Assembly: GCA_947179155.2 (NCBI GenBank)
Contig: OX359286.1
Span: 39,694,664-39,758,663 of the forward strand
Source of the DNA: Hedera helix
Lineage: Eukaryota > Streptophyta > Magnoliopsida > Apiales > Araliaceae
Direction: 5' to 3'
Length of the DNA stretch: 64,000 nt
Shown here: one piece after another, positions 43,638-56,400 of the stretch
How positions within the stretch are numbered: position 1 is the stretch's first letter
How the letters are laid out: each line of letters begins with the position of its first letter
Notes under the pieces: generated by a model
The model's input: only the letters and a program-made list of their open reading frames with translations
Databases searched by the model: none
What the model was told of the DNA's origin: nothing
Program-made: the position numbers and the translations under genes

Positions 43638-46079
43638 TCATAAATTATATGTATCCCATTCAAATTTGGGTTGTGAAAACACCTCATAATCTATGGGTCC
43701 TTCTATGATGTTGTCAACAGTCTGTATGCCTTGCAATAGAGCAGGCTGAAACCCATCATTATCAGAAGGCAAAAGTTTATACATTACTAACAATCCAAGA
43801 GAAAATATAGCTTGCAGTTTTGTGGAGTCTCCTTTGACTGAAAAGAACAAGAGCATTGAGAGGAGAAATAAATCAACGCAAAAACGCATGATACTCAATA
43901 CTGTATCCATCAACCTCCCATCATTGCCAGCAGGAAAACCTCGCACTCTGTATACGAATAAAAAGTTGTACTTATCAACCACGTACCTATATCCAAAGTA
44001 AATAGCACCAACAGGAACCACAAGCGGAGCAAATGAAGAATATATCAAGGTCAGGGCAAAGATTGTCAGATTGAATGCATAATATTGTGCAAAATCAAAT
44101 GTCTGTTTTGGCACGGGTGACGTTCTGCTAATTGGATATTCAGAAAGATCCTGTCCTGGTAAATCAATTCCACTTAGCCTAGCACCATGAGGTGATCCAT
44201 CGTTGCCTAACATTGTGTCAAATGCCCGTTCTTCGTTCATCAATGGCTTCTGAAGGCTATCAGCATCCTGACTTTGCAATGCATAATCCTCGGCTTGCTC
44301 TGGTACCAGCTGGAGCATATCATTCTTTCGAAATTTTTGAAGCTTTCTCTTAATCCAAGGTATTGGCGCCAGTAAGTCAAAAGATATTCCCAAAAACGTG
44401 CTTGTGATTAAAAATGCAATAGATGAAAGGCACGATCTTGATAGGAAAGAGGCACTCATGTACTGCTCAATCCTTTTGCAATCTTCCCCATCCAAGTAAC
44501 ACCTCCCCATACTTAAAATTGCACTTTCTAATGATGATTCAACCAGAGCCCTGAGGAGAATGAGGTTCACCAGAAAGAAGCAAACCATCTTCAAAAGTGC
44601 AGCTCTCTGCTCCCCAGACACAGTGAGATGCCTCTCAAACTTGGAGAGGTAAGAGAGAGCTGATGGGATCACTATATACATGCTCAAAAAAATAAGTACA
44701 TTGGGCAAGAACTGAAAGAATAAGGTCGCAAGCCAGCTCGAGCTCTGCATCCAAGCTAACCATATCTGTGCGTTATCCATTGCTTCTGCATTAATAATAC
44801 GCCCAGCACTCTTAATGGCACTGATCACAGCAAGAGGAGAACTGAAGAACAAAAGCAACAACAGCAAGCATGTGTTCACAAACACTCTTCGCAGTTTCCG
44901 GGAGAGCTTTGTCGAACCCAAATGATTCCAATAAAGGTCAGTTGCCAATGGGGCTCGCTCAACTTTCCAATGGTTCCTCTGTAATTGCAACTCCATGACC
45001 GAAAAGAACTTCCCAACCCGCCTCTTCTTCTCGTTACGAAAGTCCTGAACTGCCTTATTAGCAGTGTACACATCTTTAAACACCACGAATGCAATTCCGG
45101 CACCCTTTGCTCGACCTTCTTTGTAAGCAGCCATTTCCATCTCCAAATCAGCTCTACGTTCTTGCAATTTCCTTAATTTTTCTTCATTCGACAAACCCAA
45201 CTCATTAACAACCTGACTCCACAAATCCATCACTCTCCTCCACAAACCACGCACCCCATTCTCACTATCATTGTCCTCATCAACTAAATCCTGGGATTCC
45301 ATTCTCTCAACCAATTTAGAAATTTCATCCCTAACTTTGACCAATTCCGTAACTAAGTCATCCAAAGCACATAAATCCATAGGCACAATAAGGCGATAAA
45401 CCTTCCCCGGATACTTATGCTGGAAATACTCTACTAGAGGAATCTTATCAAACCCTAAATTCTTGGGTACGCCCTGTACCATTATAGTGAAAATGGCTGT
45501 GGAATTATTCGCACTAGGGTCACTTGGATTTCCATACCCATCTCTAAACCTAGTAACTCTTAATCTTCCCTCAATCAAATTGATAGCAAAATGTACCAAA
45601 ACAACAACCACCACAGCAAATAAAAAGTGAACCCACAATAAAGGCGAACCTTTGGTGATATGATTAATGGTGGTTTTGGAGAACTGGTCCGCCATTGCGG
45701 CGGCTCCCCCATAGAGGTTGAGGGGAAGGAGCACCGAGAGGGCAAGGAACGCGAGGGAGAGGAGGAGACCAAAGCTACCTCCCTCGATGAGGAGGAATTG
45801 GGCGGCGTCAGCACCACAATGGAGGGCGATTTGGCGGCCGGTGGCATGCCAGACGGCGAGGAGCTTGGAAGCGATGGCGGTGGGTCCTGGCAATCGGCGG
45901 TGATCGCTGCGGAGCTTGAGGAGGATAAAGATGAGGACGCATGTCATGGTGCCGATGGCGGATATGTTTATCAAATACTGAATGTTACCGTACCATGCCG
46001 TGTCGAAGTCCTCGTTGCCGGCTGACGGAGAAATAGAGGAGGAATTCGTGGAAATTGGGGATGACTGAGGTGGGTACAT
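43638..46079 (-). CDS. OSCA4.1-type CSC1-like calcium-permeable channel, intronless
   Basis: Hyperosmolality/mechanically gated cation channel family (OSCA/TMEM63), closest by text to the At4g35870-type OSCA4 clade, which is also long and single-exon. The start at MYPPQSSP (46079) is chosen over an upstream in-frame ATG at 46127 because the family begins so; this gives 813 codons. Domains in order: first membrane segment (NIQYLINISAIGTMTCVLIFILLK), conserved LRSDHRRLPGPTA, two more segments (SFGLLLSLAFLALSVLLPLN; PLLWVHFLFAVVVVVLVHFA), the cytosolic PHM7 domain with a long helical insert (KLRKLQERRADLEMEMAAYK), then the RSN1_7TM pore region (WLATLFFQFLPNVLIFLSMY onward) and a short acidic C-terminus. 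It is uninterrupted and likely functional. A telo-box lies upstream. Confidence 0.92.
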   Translation of the reverse strand: MYPPQSSPISTNSSSISPSAGNEDFDTAWYGNIQYLINISAIGTMTCVLIFILLKLRSDHRRLPGPTAIASKLLAVWHATGRQIALHCGADAAQFLLIEGGSFGLLLSLAFLALSVLLPLNLYGGAAAMADQFSKTTINHITKGSPLLWVHFLFAVVVVVLVHFAINLIEGRLRVTRFRDGYGNPSDPSANNSTAIFTIMVQGVPKNLGFDKIPLVEYFQHKYPGKVYRLIVPMDLCALDDLVTELVKVRDEISKLVERMESQDLVDEDNDSENGVRGLWRRVMDLWSQVVNELGLSNEEKLRKLQERRADLEMEMAAYKEGRAKGAGIAFVVFKDVYTANKAVQDFRNEKKRRVGKFFSVMELQLQRNHWKVERAPLATDLYWNHLGSTKLSRKLRRVFVNTCLLLLLLFFSSPLAVISAIKSAGRIINAEAMDNAQIWLAWMQSSSWLATLFFQFLPNVLIFLSMYIVIPSALSYLSKFERHLTVSGEQRAALLKMVCFFLVNLILLRALVESSLESAILSMGRCYLDGEDCKRIEQYMSASFLSRSCLSSIAFLITSTFLGISFDLLAPIPWIKRKLQKFRKNDMLQLVPEQAEDYALQSQDADSLQKPLMNEERAFDTMLGNDGSPHGARLSGIDLPGQDLSEYPISRTSPVPKQTFDFAQYYAFNLTIFALTLIYSSFAPLVVPVGAIYFGYRYVVDKYNFLFVYRVRGFPAGNDGRLMDTVLSIMRFCVDLFLLSMLLFFSVKGDSTKLQAIFSLGLLVMYKLLPSDNDGFQPALLQGIQTVDNIIEGPIDYEVFSQPKFEWDTYNL

Positions 46080-46203
46080 GATTTGGAAGGGGATTAATAA
46101 TCTAGGGCTTATGTATTTCATTTTCATCGTTTTAAGGGTAAGGGCGATTTGATACGAAATTCAGGTGCTAGGAAACTGGGATTAGAGGGAGTAATTCATA
46201 CTA

Positions 46204-46212
46204 TTAGGGTTT
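46204..46212 (-). promoter_or_regulatory. Telo-box-like AAACCCTAA upstream of the OSCA4-type gene
   Basis: AAACCCTAA on the gene strand about 125 bp before the start codon, in probable 5' UTR or core promoter. Confidence 0.35.
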
Positions 46213-46959
46213 AAGAGGAAGAATCGTCGGACCGCAGGGCGAGACTTGGAATCGAAGGATGCTAGAACGGTAAGAGGAAAGAGAGTGGGGACGGGGGGAT
46301 TTTAGCATGTTCCTGGATTCCAGGTTGGCTGGCTGGCTTGAGAATCTTTCGGCGGGGGCATCATGGACTCTGGGCATTTGGGCCTAATAAGAAAACCACT
46401 TGTCCTTCTGTTGCTTTTTGCTACGAATAATGGACTGGTCCATGGACAATTATGGGGATTATGGGCAGTTGGACTTGTAATTATTGCCGACTGTAGGTTT
46501 TAAAGGGCAAAGTCCTCTCTAAATACACGAATAATTATTCAGTAATTCTAAAATAAATTTATATAGTATTTCAAATTAATAATTCTATTTTATTTTAATA
46601 GATTCATAACTGCAAGTAGTGAAATATTACTAAAATTGAGAAATTCTATTAGTTTTGGACATCATGTAGCATTGTTCCAGAATCATTGAATAATTTTTAT
46701 TTTTATTTTTTTGTTTTTGGTTAGAGAAACATTAACGTGTTTTAGTTAGTTAGTAGTTTTGCCACTTAAGAGATAGGATGATGGGAACACTTTCTCTTTT
46801 GAGAGATGGAAAGTGGAAAAATAATTTCATCTTGCATTATTAATGTAGATTACCAAAATCTACAACATTAATATTCTATTATCTGCATTAATACTAACAC
46901 TAATTAATACTTCTTACTTTTAACTGCATGCTCCAACGCAATACAATAATATAATTGAT

Positions 46960-46961
<2 letters not shown>
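46213..46961. other. Intergenic DNA
   Basis: No gene or signal-peptide exon for the downstream cysteine-rich exon was found here. Confidence 0.55.

Positions 46962-47038
<77 letters not shown>
46962..47038. repeat. (TA)n microsatellite, 77 bp
   Basis: An uninterrupted TA dinucleotide run, the longest in the window, 63 bp before the cysteine-rich exon. Confidence 0.97.
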
Positions 47039-47041
<3 letters not shown>

Positions 47042-47101
47042 TTTGTCTTTTCTGATCTTATTTGTAATTAATTATATAGGCAGATCAGTTATTGGTAGCA
47101 G

Positions 47102-47290
47102 CAAGCCAGCAACGAGCTTAATTATGATGGGGACAATATTCATTTGAAGAATATGAAAAAGAAGGAGGAGGATGACGATAACAAATGTTGCGTAAAAAGG
47201 AATGATCTATGGTGTTGCATTTCAGTTAAAGGCCAAAACTACTGTTGGTTTACCAAGGACATGTGTGCCGAGTGTAGCAGTACTGCTTGA
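47102..47290 (+). CDS. Cysteine-rich secreted-peptide-like exon (partial)
   Basis: After an acceptor-like GTAGCAG an open stretch of 62 codons leads to TGA at 47288-47290. It has a polar/acidic spacer and then the cysteine core KCCVKRNDLWCCISVKGQNY followed by CWFTKDMCAEC. Eight cysteines in 34 residues with a paired W-CC, a CW, then C-x3-C-type spacing resemble plant embryo-surrounding-factor/MEG-type peptides. No family is assigned with certainty. An internal ATG at 47153 could start a 45-residue peptide, but without a signal sequence. The expected first exon with a signal peptide was not found; the TA run just upstream may have replaced it, so this may be a relic. Confidence 0.45.
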   Translation, partial: QASNELNYDGDNIHLKNMKKKEEDDDNKCCVKRNDLWCCISVKGQNYCWFTKDMCAECSSTA

Positions 47291-48234
47291 GCATGCTTGC
47301 ATGCATTTGTGCTTGCTTAATTTTCACATTTAGCTAATTCAACTTCTCGTCTTATGGAAAAAAGATACGAGTAATGATATTTTGTAATGATTTATATAAT
47401 AATTTTTGAAAAAAATGGTGAGATCTCCACCATGTAAGTGATGGATCCCACCATTTTTTGCAAATGTCATTGCATAGATCATTGGCTAAATCATTGCATA
47501 TAGCAAAGTTTTGTCTTATGGGTGTTATTAATGAACAGTATTGCGCGCTATACTTGCAAACAATTCTTACAAAAAAATAACTTACAAAATAATGTGTCAA
47601 AGTGTAATTAATAGATAATGGGTGAGTTCGACAATTATAACCATCTACAATCTGACACATTATTTTGTATATTTTTTTTAACTATTTATTAATTGTCAAA
47701 ATATTATTGATTAATGAAAAATAAAACTTTTCTCAACTAACGTTTACGTTTTTTGTGTTTCAAATACATAAAAACCAGACTAACATTTAGGGGATCAAAT
47801 GAAACATTAAAAGAGTTGTAAAGTATAAAATGTTCCTATTTCATAGTTGTAACGTATAAAACTTTAATAACACAAGGAATCACACCACTCACGTCAAAAA
47901 AGTTGGTTCAACTGGGAAATTTGGTCAGTTTATTTGTACCTTTATACAATGAATGACTATGTTACACTTTCTATTTATTTTTTTTATTGAAATTCACAAT
48001 ATGGTGAATATATGATTACATGTGCATAGATCGCTGCGGAGGAATAACAAGCTAATATGTTACTAGCGACACTCGAACATGAGATTTAAAAGTTTTTGGA
48101 GTTCAATTATGACTATTAAGTTAAGATCTTAACGAATATATATTATTAGTTCAAGTATTTGTAATATGATGTGGATGCTAAATTTTTAGTTCAACAAAAA
48201 ATAGAAAGACTTTGTAATTTCATTTCAAAAACTA
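47291..48234. other. AT-rich intergenic DNA
   Basis: No supported coding sequence. A short inverted pairing around TCTGACACATTATTTTGTA (47650) and its counterpart (47585) was noticed but not defined as an element. Confidence 0.5.
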
Positions 48235-48540
48235 AAATGTAGTCTAGACGGCCTTTTGGAGTACTGTCCTTTAACTAAAAAAGAATAAGAGCATCCCGAA
48301 GGAAGGAGGAACAAATCAACATGATATATAATTAATCCAATATCTAGCAAACTCTCATGATCATTGCCAACAGGCAGGTTCCACAAGCGATCGATCGAGA
48401 ACATATGTGAGGGCATATATTATCTGATTGAGGATTAATGATGCAGATGATAGAGGTAGGCCAATGATTGGGATTGCGAGGAATTAGATGATTAGTAATT
48501 TAGGGCTTCGTATGTATTTCATTGTTTTCAGATTTACAGA
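48235..48540 (-). pseudogene. Relic of a second OSCA4-type gene copy, middle deleted
   Basis: 48235-48385 resembles the 3' end of the OSCA gene near 43814-43945: shared text around TGGAGT(A/C)(C/T)..TCCTTT, AATAAGAGCAT, GGAACAAATCAAC and CATTGCCA(A/G)CAGG. 48461-48535 resembles the OSCA start at 46075-46135 (ATTAGTAATTTAGGGCTTCG then TATGTATTTCATTGTTTTCA). Both parts are on the minus strand in the correct order, with the central ~2.1 kb of the ORF gone. It is best read as a decayed tandem duplicate. Confidence 0.6.
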
Positions 48541-49380
48541 AAATGAGATACTTTGAATTAGAAGGTTCTCATAGGGAGGATTAACTTCAGTTTTGAGTTC
48601 TAACCCATTTAATTCACTAGCTAGCTATCGAGATATCAGTTGATCACAACTGATCGGTAACCACTGGGTCAAGACCCTTTAGTTGAGAGTCGTCACTTAA
48701 TTGGTGTCGTCTATCAACCCTTGTATATACAAACACATAAAACGATTCAGCTAATTGCAAAAATCACTGATAGGTGAGTCGTCTAGGTTTTTATACAAGA
48801 ATCTGATCGAGTTGTCTCGGTTAGGTTAGTTTTTGGGTTGAAAATTGAAACGATTTTTTTTCTTCTTTCCAATTTGTCTTGCCTCCGTAGATGAATTTAG
48901 TCGGTTTCTGATTCGGGAAAAAGGAAAGGGAAATGTGGGGAAAAAAAAAAAAGGGAAGAGCAAGAATCAGAGTAGGTACAGACAGACAGGAGCTTGCTTT
49001 AAAATGACTGTTGACAATTCTTTCTCGAGGATAATATTTTCTTTCTTTTCTTCTTGTTGAGTATCCTATGGCTATGGAAAGATGTAATTAAAACCATATA
49101 GCCAGCCAGAAAATGACAGTTGTCTTCCACCAAATTAATGTGGCTGTTTCTGATCGATTATATATTGTGGTGTTCCCGACTTGGAATCAAAATGTTCATT
49201 AAGCAGCATGCATGCATGCATTTGCAGAAATTATTACAGTGATCGATTACATTTTTTGAGAATGATTTTTGTGATTGTTTAGCATGAAGTACGTACGTAG
49301 TATATCATCATATCTTATTACACATCATTTGAGGGTTGAGGGAGGCTGCCTGTCTGCCTGCCTGGTATCATTACGTATTC
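48541..49380. other. Intergenic DNA
   Basis: No gene is supported. A GCATGCATGCATGCATTTGC run lies near 49207. Confidence 0.55.
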
Positions 49381-49388
49381 TGCGCGCA

Positions 49389-49874
49389 CAGGGGCAGAGC
49401 TAGGTTGGCAGCTCAGGGGTGCCATGATATAACTTTGGTATAAGAAATATATTAACATGTAAAAAAGAAAAATCTAAATTTTTTTTATTATCATATTTTC
49501 TATTCATCCTTGTCTCCTTGGCAAAATATAGGCAAAAGAGGAGACAAAATAAACGTTGCATGCTTACATTTCAACTCAATCATATATCAAAATAAAATCC
49601 GACGTTCTTTTAAATCTCGAAATTTTTCTATGATTGATTTGATACTAAACTTTGCGACAATTTCCCTTTCAATATATAAAATCAAAGAGGCGATGAAAAA
49701 ATCATTCTCCATATTAAATCGAAGCCTAATTTTGATGATATTCTTGAACTAGACTGAATTTTGTGTGAATTATTATGGCATTAATTATTATTTGTAAAAT
49801 ATATAATTTTGAGAATCTTAAAAATTCAAGGAATGCCATGACACCCCCCAACGGTGAACGTGGCTCCGTCCCTG
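49389..49874. mobile_element. hAT MITE copy 1 (486 bp), TSD TGCGCGCA
   Basis: Ends CAGGGGCAGAGCTA and TGGCTCCGTCCCTG. Perfect 8-bp duplication TGCGCGCA (49381-49388 and 49875-49882). Homologous throughout to the copy at 58580-59016. The CAGGGGCGGAGC terminus with an 8-bp duplication is a hAT hallmark. No transposase. Confidence 0.9.
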
Positions 49875-49929
49875 TGCGCGCAACCATATATAATATATAC
49901 TACTGTCTGTCTAAATATGAAGATCAGTG

Positions 49930-49959
49930 GTATGTATGTATGTATGTATGTATGTATGC
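49930..49959. repeat. (GTAT)n tetranucleotide microsatellite
   Basis: Seven tandem GTAT units, followed by GCGCTCGCTCGCT. Confidence 0.9.
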
Positions 49960-52298
49960 GCTCGCTCGCTAGGTAGGTGTCTTTATTATTATATCTCTAT
50001 TACAAGTAACTACTTGGATTTGGGCCCGGAAGCTTTAAATCTCTTTATGAAGAAGAAAGATGGAAGGAAGCAGATCACACCAGCAATGATCGACCATCAT
50101 GAATTGCCTAAATTAAATTAATTTTATTTTTGGTTTTGTTGTTTTCTTTTTTATATCACTGATCGATCACTATTAATTGAGTTGGGAGATCTCGATCGTA
50201 AGCAGAAAATTGGCTGGCTACTTTTATTTATTTATATTTTTTGGAAAATTGCTAAATGAATGAAATTTGATGGTAAAAGGTGGCGGCTGATCCGGTCTCT
50301 AAAGTCAGTGAGGTCAAATTTGAAATAATCAAATTTTCATAAAAATAAATTACAAAACTAAATAATGCCTAAATATTATTTATAGTAATATTTTTTTAGA
50401 TTTCATTACTCAAAATTGTTGAATGATAGTCTTATTTTTATTAGTTACAAAAATTCACAAGCAATTACAAAAAAAAAAGACCGTAAGTGACTACAAAAAA
50501 TCTCAAAGCAATTGCTAAATTTGTAAAATTACTTAGGGCAGAAATTATACACAAATATAGATATGAAATAATATATGAGTTATATCTACTATGGTACCTT
50601 TCCCAGAAAATGACTTTTGTTCTCGAAGATGGGGTTGAAGTAAGCATTCATACGAACGCGATCGGGGAGCATCTCCTTCTAATGATAGAGAAAAACATAG
50701 GTGCAAAAATAAAAATTTTAATTACTAATTTTTATTATATACTATAAAATTATAATAATTATATAAACTAAAATTAAATAAATTTATATTAATTTAAAAT
50801 TTAATATATTATTATTTAAAAAACAAATTATATATCTAATTTTAATTTTAACACGGAAGAGAAAATATAAACAAGTTTTGATATTGAGAATTGAGAACAT
50901 ATCAGGCCTCAGCATGTCAAACTCAGAAAAAAGAGTATATATAATTAAATAAATAGGGCTAAGACGGGAGGCATGTAGCTACAAGAGAGTTGATGGGTAA
51001 TTTAAAATGATTGAATTAACTCTTGTAGAATAGAAAGAGCCAATTTAAATAATAAAGAAAGAGTATGAGGGCATTAACCACTAATAAATATGCGAGCAGA
51101 CCATATGAATGATATTAAGAATTGTTAAAATAAAATTTTATCTAAAATTTTAGTACGGTCAATTGACCCTAGTGTCTTATCGTACTACGGGTCCACCCCG
51201 ATAAAAGGGAATAGATAGGATATAGAGGAATGGAATTCGTTTTAGTGAACGGACCCTCCCCCTAGCTCCCTTAGTCCCTTCCTTCCTTGTACAATCGAAT
51301 CTCTCTCTCTTGTTTGGCTTTGGCACAATTGTTGAAGCACTCCTCCTTTTCTTCTCCTCTTTTATAAACAACATGCGAAAGAAAGACTAGTAAGGTAAGT
51401 GAAGGATTAGGCCTATTATTATTTTATAGGAATATTATTTTTTTTTATGTATTTTAAATATTTTTACATGATTTTTTTCATATAAAGATAGTCTCATTTT
51501 ATATTCATATGAATTTTTTTTTATATAAAAATATTAAAAATACATATAAAAATATCAATTTCCTATTTTATTAACAAAAGGAGGAGGATGTCACAACTAT
51601 AACCTCCTGCCCGCAAATTGCAATTGTAATTCTTAGTCTGGGGTTTGTCCAATATTCTAATTTTTGGCTCATCTACTTAAAATTACAAATTTTATGGCTT
51701 TTTTTTTTAACGTAAAAGTGTTGCCGTAAGGTTTTTTTTTTTTTTTTTGAATGTTCTAATCTATAACAATAACTTATCTTAACCTAAGAGAAGAGTCTAA
51801 GCGGGAGAATGGATAACTAATTAACATGTCTTCATAAAATGAGTTATAGCAGTAAACTAAGTAATCATGAGTCTTTTCGAAAGATCATCAAGCACTAAAA
51901 TAAAATAATATAATTTAACAGTATTTTTATTACAATGCATAAATGGATTCTAATATCAAACTTTTGAATTTGTGGAATGTGACATTTAAAATTCAAAAAA
52001 TTATGGAAAGTGGCATTCAAAGTTCAAAAAACGTATAAATACTATTTAATTTCATTAATGACAGTGACAGTAGAATTCCCCAAAAAAAAGAAGAAAAGAA
52101 TATTGATACAAATTTAGACAAAAATCGATTTTCATGTGTCCATCCAACTAATAACGAGCAACTACTTGTGGAAAAATAATAATAACTTGTTTCAAAATAA
52201 TTTGCAATTTGACATAAAATTAATATGTGAAACCTATCTATCTATTAATTATTAATGTGACGGTGAGGCTATATCATATTATCTCATATCATGTCGAG

Positions 52299-52340
<42 letters not shown>

Positions 52341-53419
52341 AGTTCCCTCACATTGGAGTCCTCTTTTCCCAAATTTGTATTGCCGGATCATAATTAAAAC
52401 GCAATTTAACATATATATATATATATGGTTTACATATTTTTGTAAATTACTACTTGTGGTTAAAAAAATCACAATTAATTTTTAAAAATTTATAAACTCT
52501 TTCTTCAGTATTAACACTGTTAATCGAAAGTATTAAAGTACTCAAATACTCTTCTTAGTTCTTATTTTACATATAGCCATCTCATTTGTTATTTATCTTA
52601 TCCCCCCCCCCCCCCCCCCCCCTCCCCCTCTCAATTTTCAGCAACTAACTTATAAAATTAAACTAAGAAAATCTTTAGTTATCTCAATCAAGCTTAATTC
52701 ATTTGCAAAACAAATGAATTGAAGATAAATAATATTTAATCTTTAATGATTCATTATTATAGAGTTATTTTTGTACTAAAATATGATCCTTATCTTAATT
52801 AAAGATAATATATATATATATATATTTATGTCATTTTTTTTTTCGCTCAAATCTTTTCTTTCTTTTTGGTTGAAAAAATATTTCTAAATAAAGTATAATT
52901 ATATCATGAATTGCGTAAAACAATCTATTTTGTTGAGTTTTACATTATTAATTGTAACTTATAAAACACACTATTCAATTGTTTAAACTAAATGACGAAA
53001 ATCACGTGGACTATATATACAAATTTTTTTTTTATTATATTTTTTTAATATGTATATATATAATTTATTTATTTATTACGTAAATGACGGTTATAAATTG
53101 CATTTTACCCATTTATTTATCGTCACCAGCTAAAATCTCTGTTCTCTGCTAAAGCCTAAAACCGGGAACACTATAATCAATGTCGCAATAGGAGAATAAA
53201 GATTCTTTAGATTTATGGGTTTGGATTTTGCAGAGCACAAATTAAAACAAACCCCACAGGGCCACACCCTGGCCTTCGTTCATATACTTCTGACAACTCC
53301 AATTCATCTTTTTGCACTCACTTCCACCCAACTTTACTTTTTCATCTTTTGACTATTAAGTGGAGTATTTCTGTTAAAAATCCAATCTTTTTTATGCTGT
53401 CTGTTTTTTTTTAGCAGAA
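49960..53419. other. AT-rich intergenic DNA upstream of the DUF630/DUF632 gene
   Basis: Contains (TA)n at about 52302-52337 and 52784-52808 and a 21-base C run at 52602-52622. A stretch at 51160-51370 is less AT-rich with no gene. The last ~150 bp are probable 5' UTR. Confidence 0.6.
52602..52622. repeat. Homopolymer of 21 C
   Basis: An unbroken C run inside AT-rich DNA, followed by TCCCCCTC. Its length may be uncertain in the assembly. Confidence 0.9.
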
Positions 53420-56400
53420 ATGGGTTGTGTTGTATCTAAGGCCAGTGAAGAAGATGAGGGGGTGTTGAATCTGTGTAGAGAGAGGAAAAGAGTGATGAAA
53501 TCAGCCGTAGAGAATCGGTATTTGCTTGCTCGAGCTCACTGCAACTATTATCAATCCCTCTACGCAGTAGCATTGGCCATAAGGCTGTTTGTGGCCAGAC
53601 ATTCCTCTGTTTCATCACCATTTCTCATCACTTTTCCTCAATCCTCTGAGCCTAAAGGGGATGATAACGTTGTCCCAAATTCAATGTACTTTCAGCAAAT
53701 GCCATCTGTGCCAGACAATACCCATGAGGCCATTTCATGTAAAACTCAAGATTCCCCCGTTTCTTGTTCCTCCTCAAAAATAGAGAGAGAAATTGAAGAT
53801 GATGATGATGACGACGACGAAGAAGAAGAAAGAGGGGTTTGTGAGCATTTTTATGACCCACCAATGGAAATGCAGAATGATCAATTTGGGTGGGATTTTT
53901 TTAATCTATTTGATGGAGTGATAAGAGAAGATTTGGTGAATGGGTTTGGTCAAACCTCTGATGATGATCATGTTCTGAGGGTTGTGAGAGAGGCAGAGGG
54001 AATACCAGAGCTAGAGGAGGACGGAGAGAGAACGGTTGAGGATGTTAAAGCAGGGGGTGATGCTAACGTGAGCCAGGAGGGGTTGAAAGAGGTTGATACA
54101 GCCACAGATGGGCGGGAATTATTGGAAGCATTGAAGGATGTGGAAGACCATTTTATTAGGGCTTATGAATCTGGTGTTGACGTTTCTAAAACGCTTGAGA
54201 CTAATATGGTTCATCTGCAGCCTGCTATGGAGGAAATTAAAGGTGTTTTTTTTGTTGAAATTTTTGAGTTTTTATTTTTTTGTTGGGACAAAATCGATAA
54301 ATTAATATTCTTGCGCAAATTTGCATGTTAATTTGTAGTGTTTGTGTTAAAGTCAACTCTGTGTCATATTCCTTTCAGTAGTCCTCAGTTGTATGGTGTT
54401 TTTGTTATGATCTTAGGAGAGCCCATTACCAAAAGCTAGCTGTTAGGGAGGGAAAGCCCAAGACCATATTAACCCCCACCTAATTGCCCATACAATTGAT
54501 GTGGGAATAGCCCCCAATATAATCTAGTAATGGAATCTTAACAGTTCCTCATTTCATAAAATTATGTAATTTTATTTACTCATTCTCCCATTTTGCATGC
54601 AGAGAGTTCAAATAAGCTCATCAAATCAGTCTCATGGAACAAATCAACTTTATCCCGATCTTTGTCTAGCAGGAGCTTTCTTTCATCTAGCTCGAGAAGT
54701 TCCTTCGCATGGACAGAATCCAGCACTGATCTTTTCGATGAATATGGGGCTGGGGGAATGGAATCAGGAAGACATTCTTTGACATTGGGAAGGTTATATG
54801 CTTGGGAGAAGAAGCTCTATGACGAAGTGAAGGTACATTCCAACACCTTATCTTCCTCCTTTCACGTGTCCTGATGACTTGCTCCAACAACCTACCCATG
54901 TTTTTTGGTTTTGTGTTATGTTATAGAAACAGATTATTCGTCATAGTTAAATAAACTGAAGACAATCTATCTACTCTAATTTCTGATGCTGATCGCTGAA
55001 AATAACTGTGGCATTCTTAGAATTTATGAAATTAAAACATCCAACACCAACAGGGGTTTAGACTATTTTAGATACCATCTATCCAAGATAGAGAAAGCAA
55101 ATTATAAATTTTTGGATACCAAAAGGTACCCTACAAGCTGGAATTTTGTTCGCAAGGATGTTTGAGAGATAGAGATATAGTTATACATGCTTGACATAAT
55201 GAGCCTTTTTTCTTTTTCTGATAAATCTTGATAGAATAAGCTCTTCTTCGAAGATTATAACATTCACAGGCACCCTTTTTTATTTCATTTATACTGTATT
55301 AGTTTCTGGAAACACTAGTCAATTTCCATATGCTGGGAATCATGGTAATGATAACTAGTTTCATAGATGTTATAGGCTTTTTATATGACAAAAATGTTTT
55401 TTGCAAGGAATCAGTTTGTGCAATTTTTTAATACTCTAGCATCTATACTTTCAGGCAGGAGATGAACTGAGGAAAATATATGATCGCAAGTTTTCACAGT
55501 TGAGCAACAAGGAATCTAGGGGAGATGGCCTTGGTTCTGAAGACAAAACCACAGCTGAATTAAGGGATCTATATTCTAGAATCTCTGTTACGCTAACAAC
55601 TGCTGATTCGATCTCCAAAAGAGTTCAGAAGCTGAGAGATGAAGAACTACAGCCGGAGCTCGTTGAGTTGTTGCATGGGTAAGAAAGCTGATAAAATGTT
55701 GTTTGGACGGTATATTTTAGCAGTCCTATAATTTCAGTGTCAGTTGTGTAATTAGGCTCTTGCTCCCACGTGTGCAGTCTAACGAGAACTTGGAAGATAA
55801 TGTTGGAAGTCCATCAAACCCAGAACAAAACCATGTCTGAAGTCAAATCTTTCACCTGTCCTGCTTTGGGGAAGTTCAGTAATGATTCTCATCGCCTTGC
55901 CACTCTTCAACTTGAAGCAGCACTTCAAAACTGGCGAGCTTGTTTTGCTGGATATGTTACTGCTCAAAAAGCATATATTGAAGCTCTCAATGGATGGCTG
56001 TCCATGTTGAGAGCTCCAAAAAATGAATCTTACTTTGGTGATATATCAGTCCCACATTGCAAAATCAATGCGCCACAACTGCTCTTGATCTGTCATGATT
56101 GGTTAGCTTCCATGGAGAAGTTGCCTTATGAAGCTGTAGCATATGCTATTAAAAGCTTTGGCAATGATATTAGAGCTTTGTATTTTCAACAAGGAGTGGA
56201 ACAGCAACAAAAGAGGAAGCTTGATGGCCTTGCTAGGGAACTTGACAAACGGGTTGTTGCATTTAAGAAGGCAGAGAAAAAAATCCTGGAGACTAAGCTT
56301 TTTGAACAAAAAGTGGAGTTAGATGTGCGACATCAGGCTGAGTGCTTAGCAGAGAAGAAAGGTGTATTGGATATTTTCAGGAATAGGTTTGATGCAGAGA

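Noticed and set aside
45575..46025. Plus- and minus-strand ORFs of 61-121 codons near the OSCA start.
   Set aside because: Shadows of the GC-richer 5' part of the OSCA reading frame.
51160..51374. A less AT-rich stretch that might be an organelle-DNA insertion.
   Set aside because: I could not match it to any plastid or mitochondrial gene by reading; a BLAST against organelle genomes would decide.
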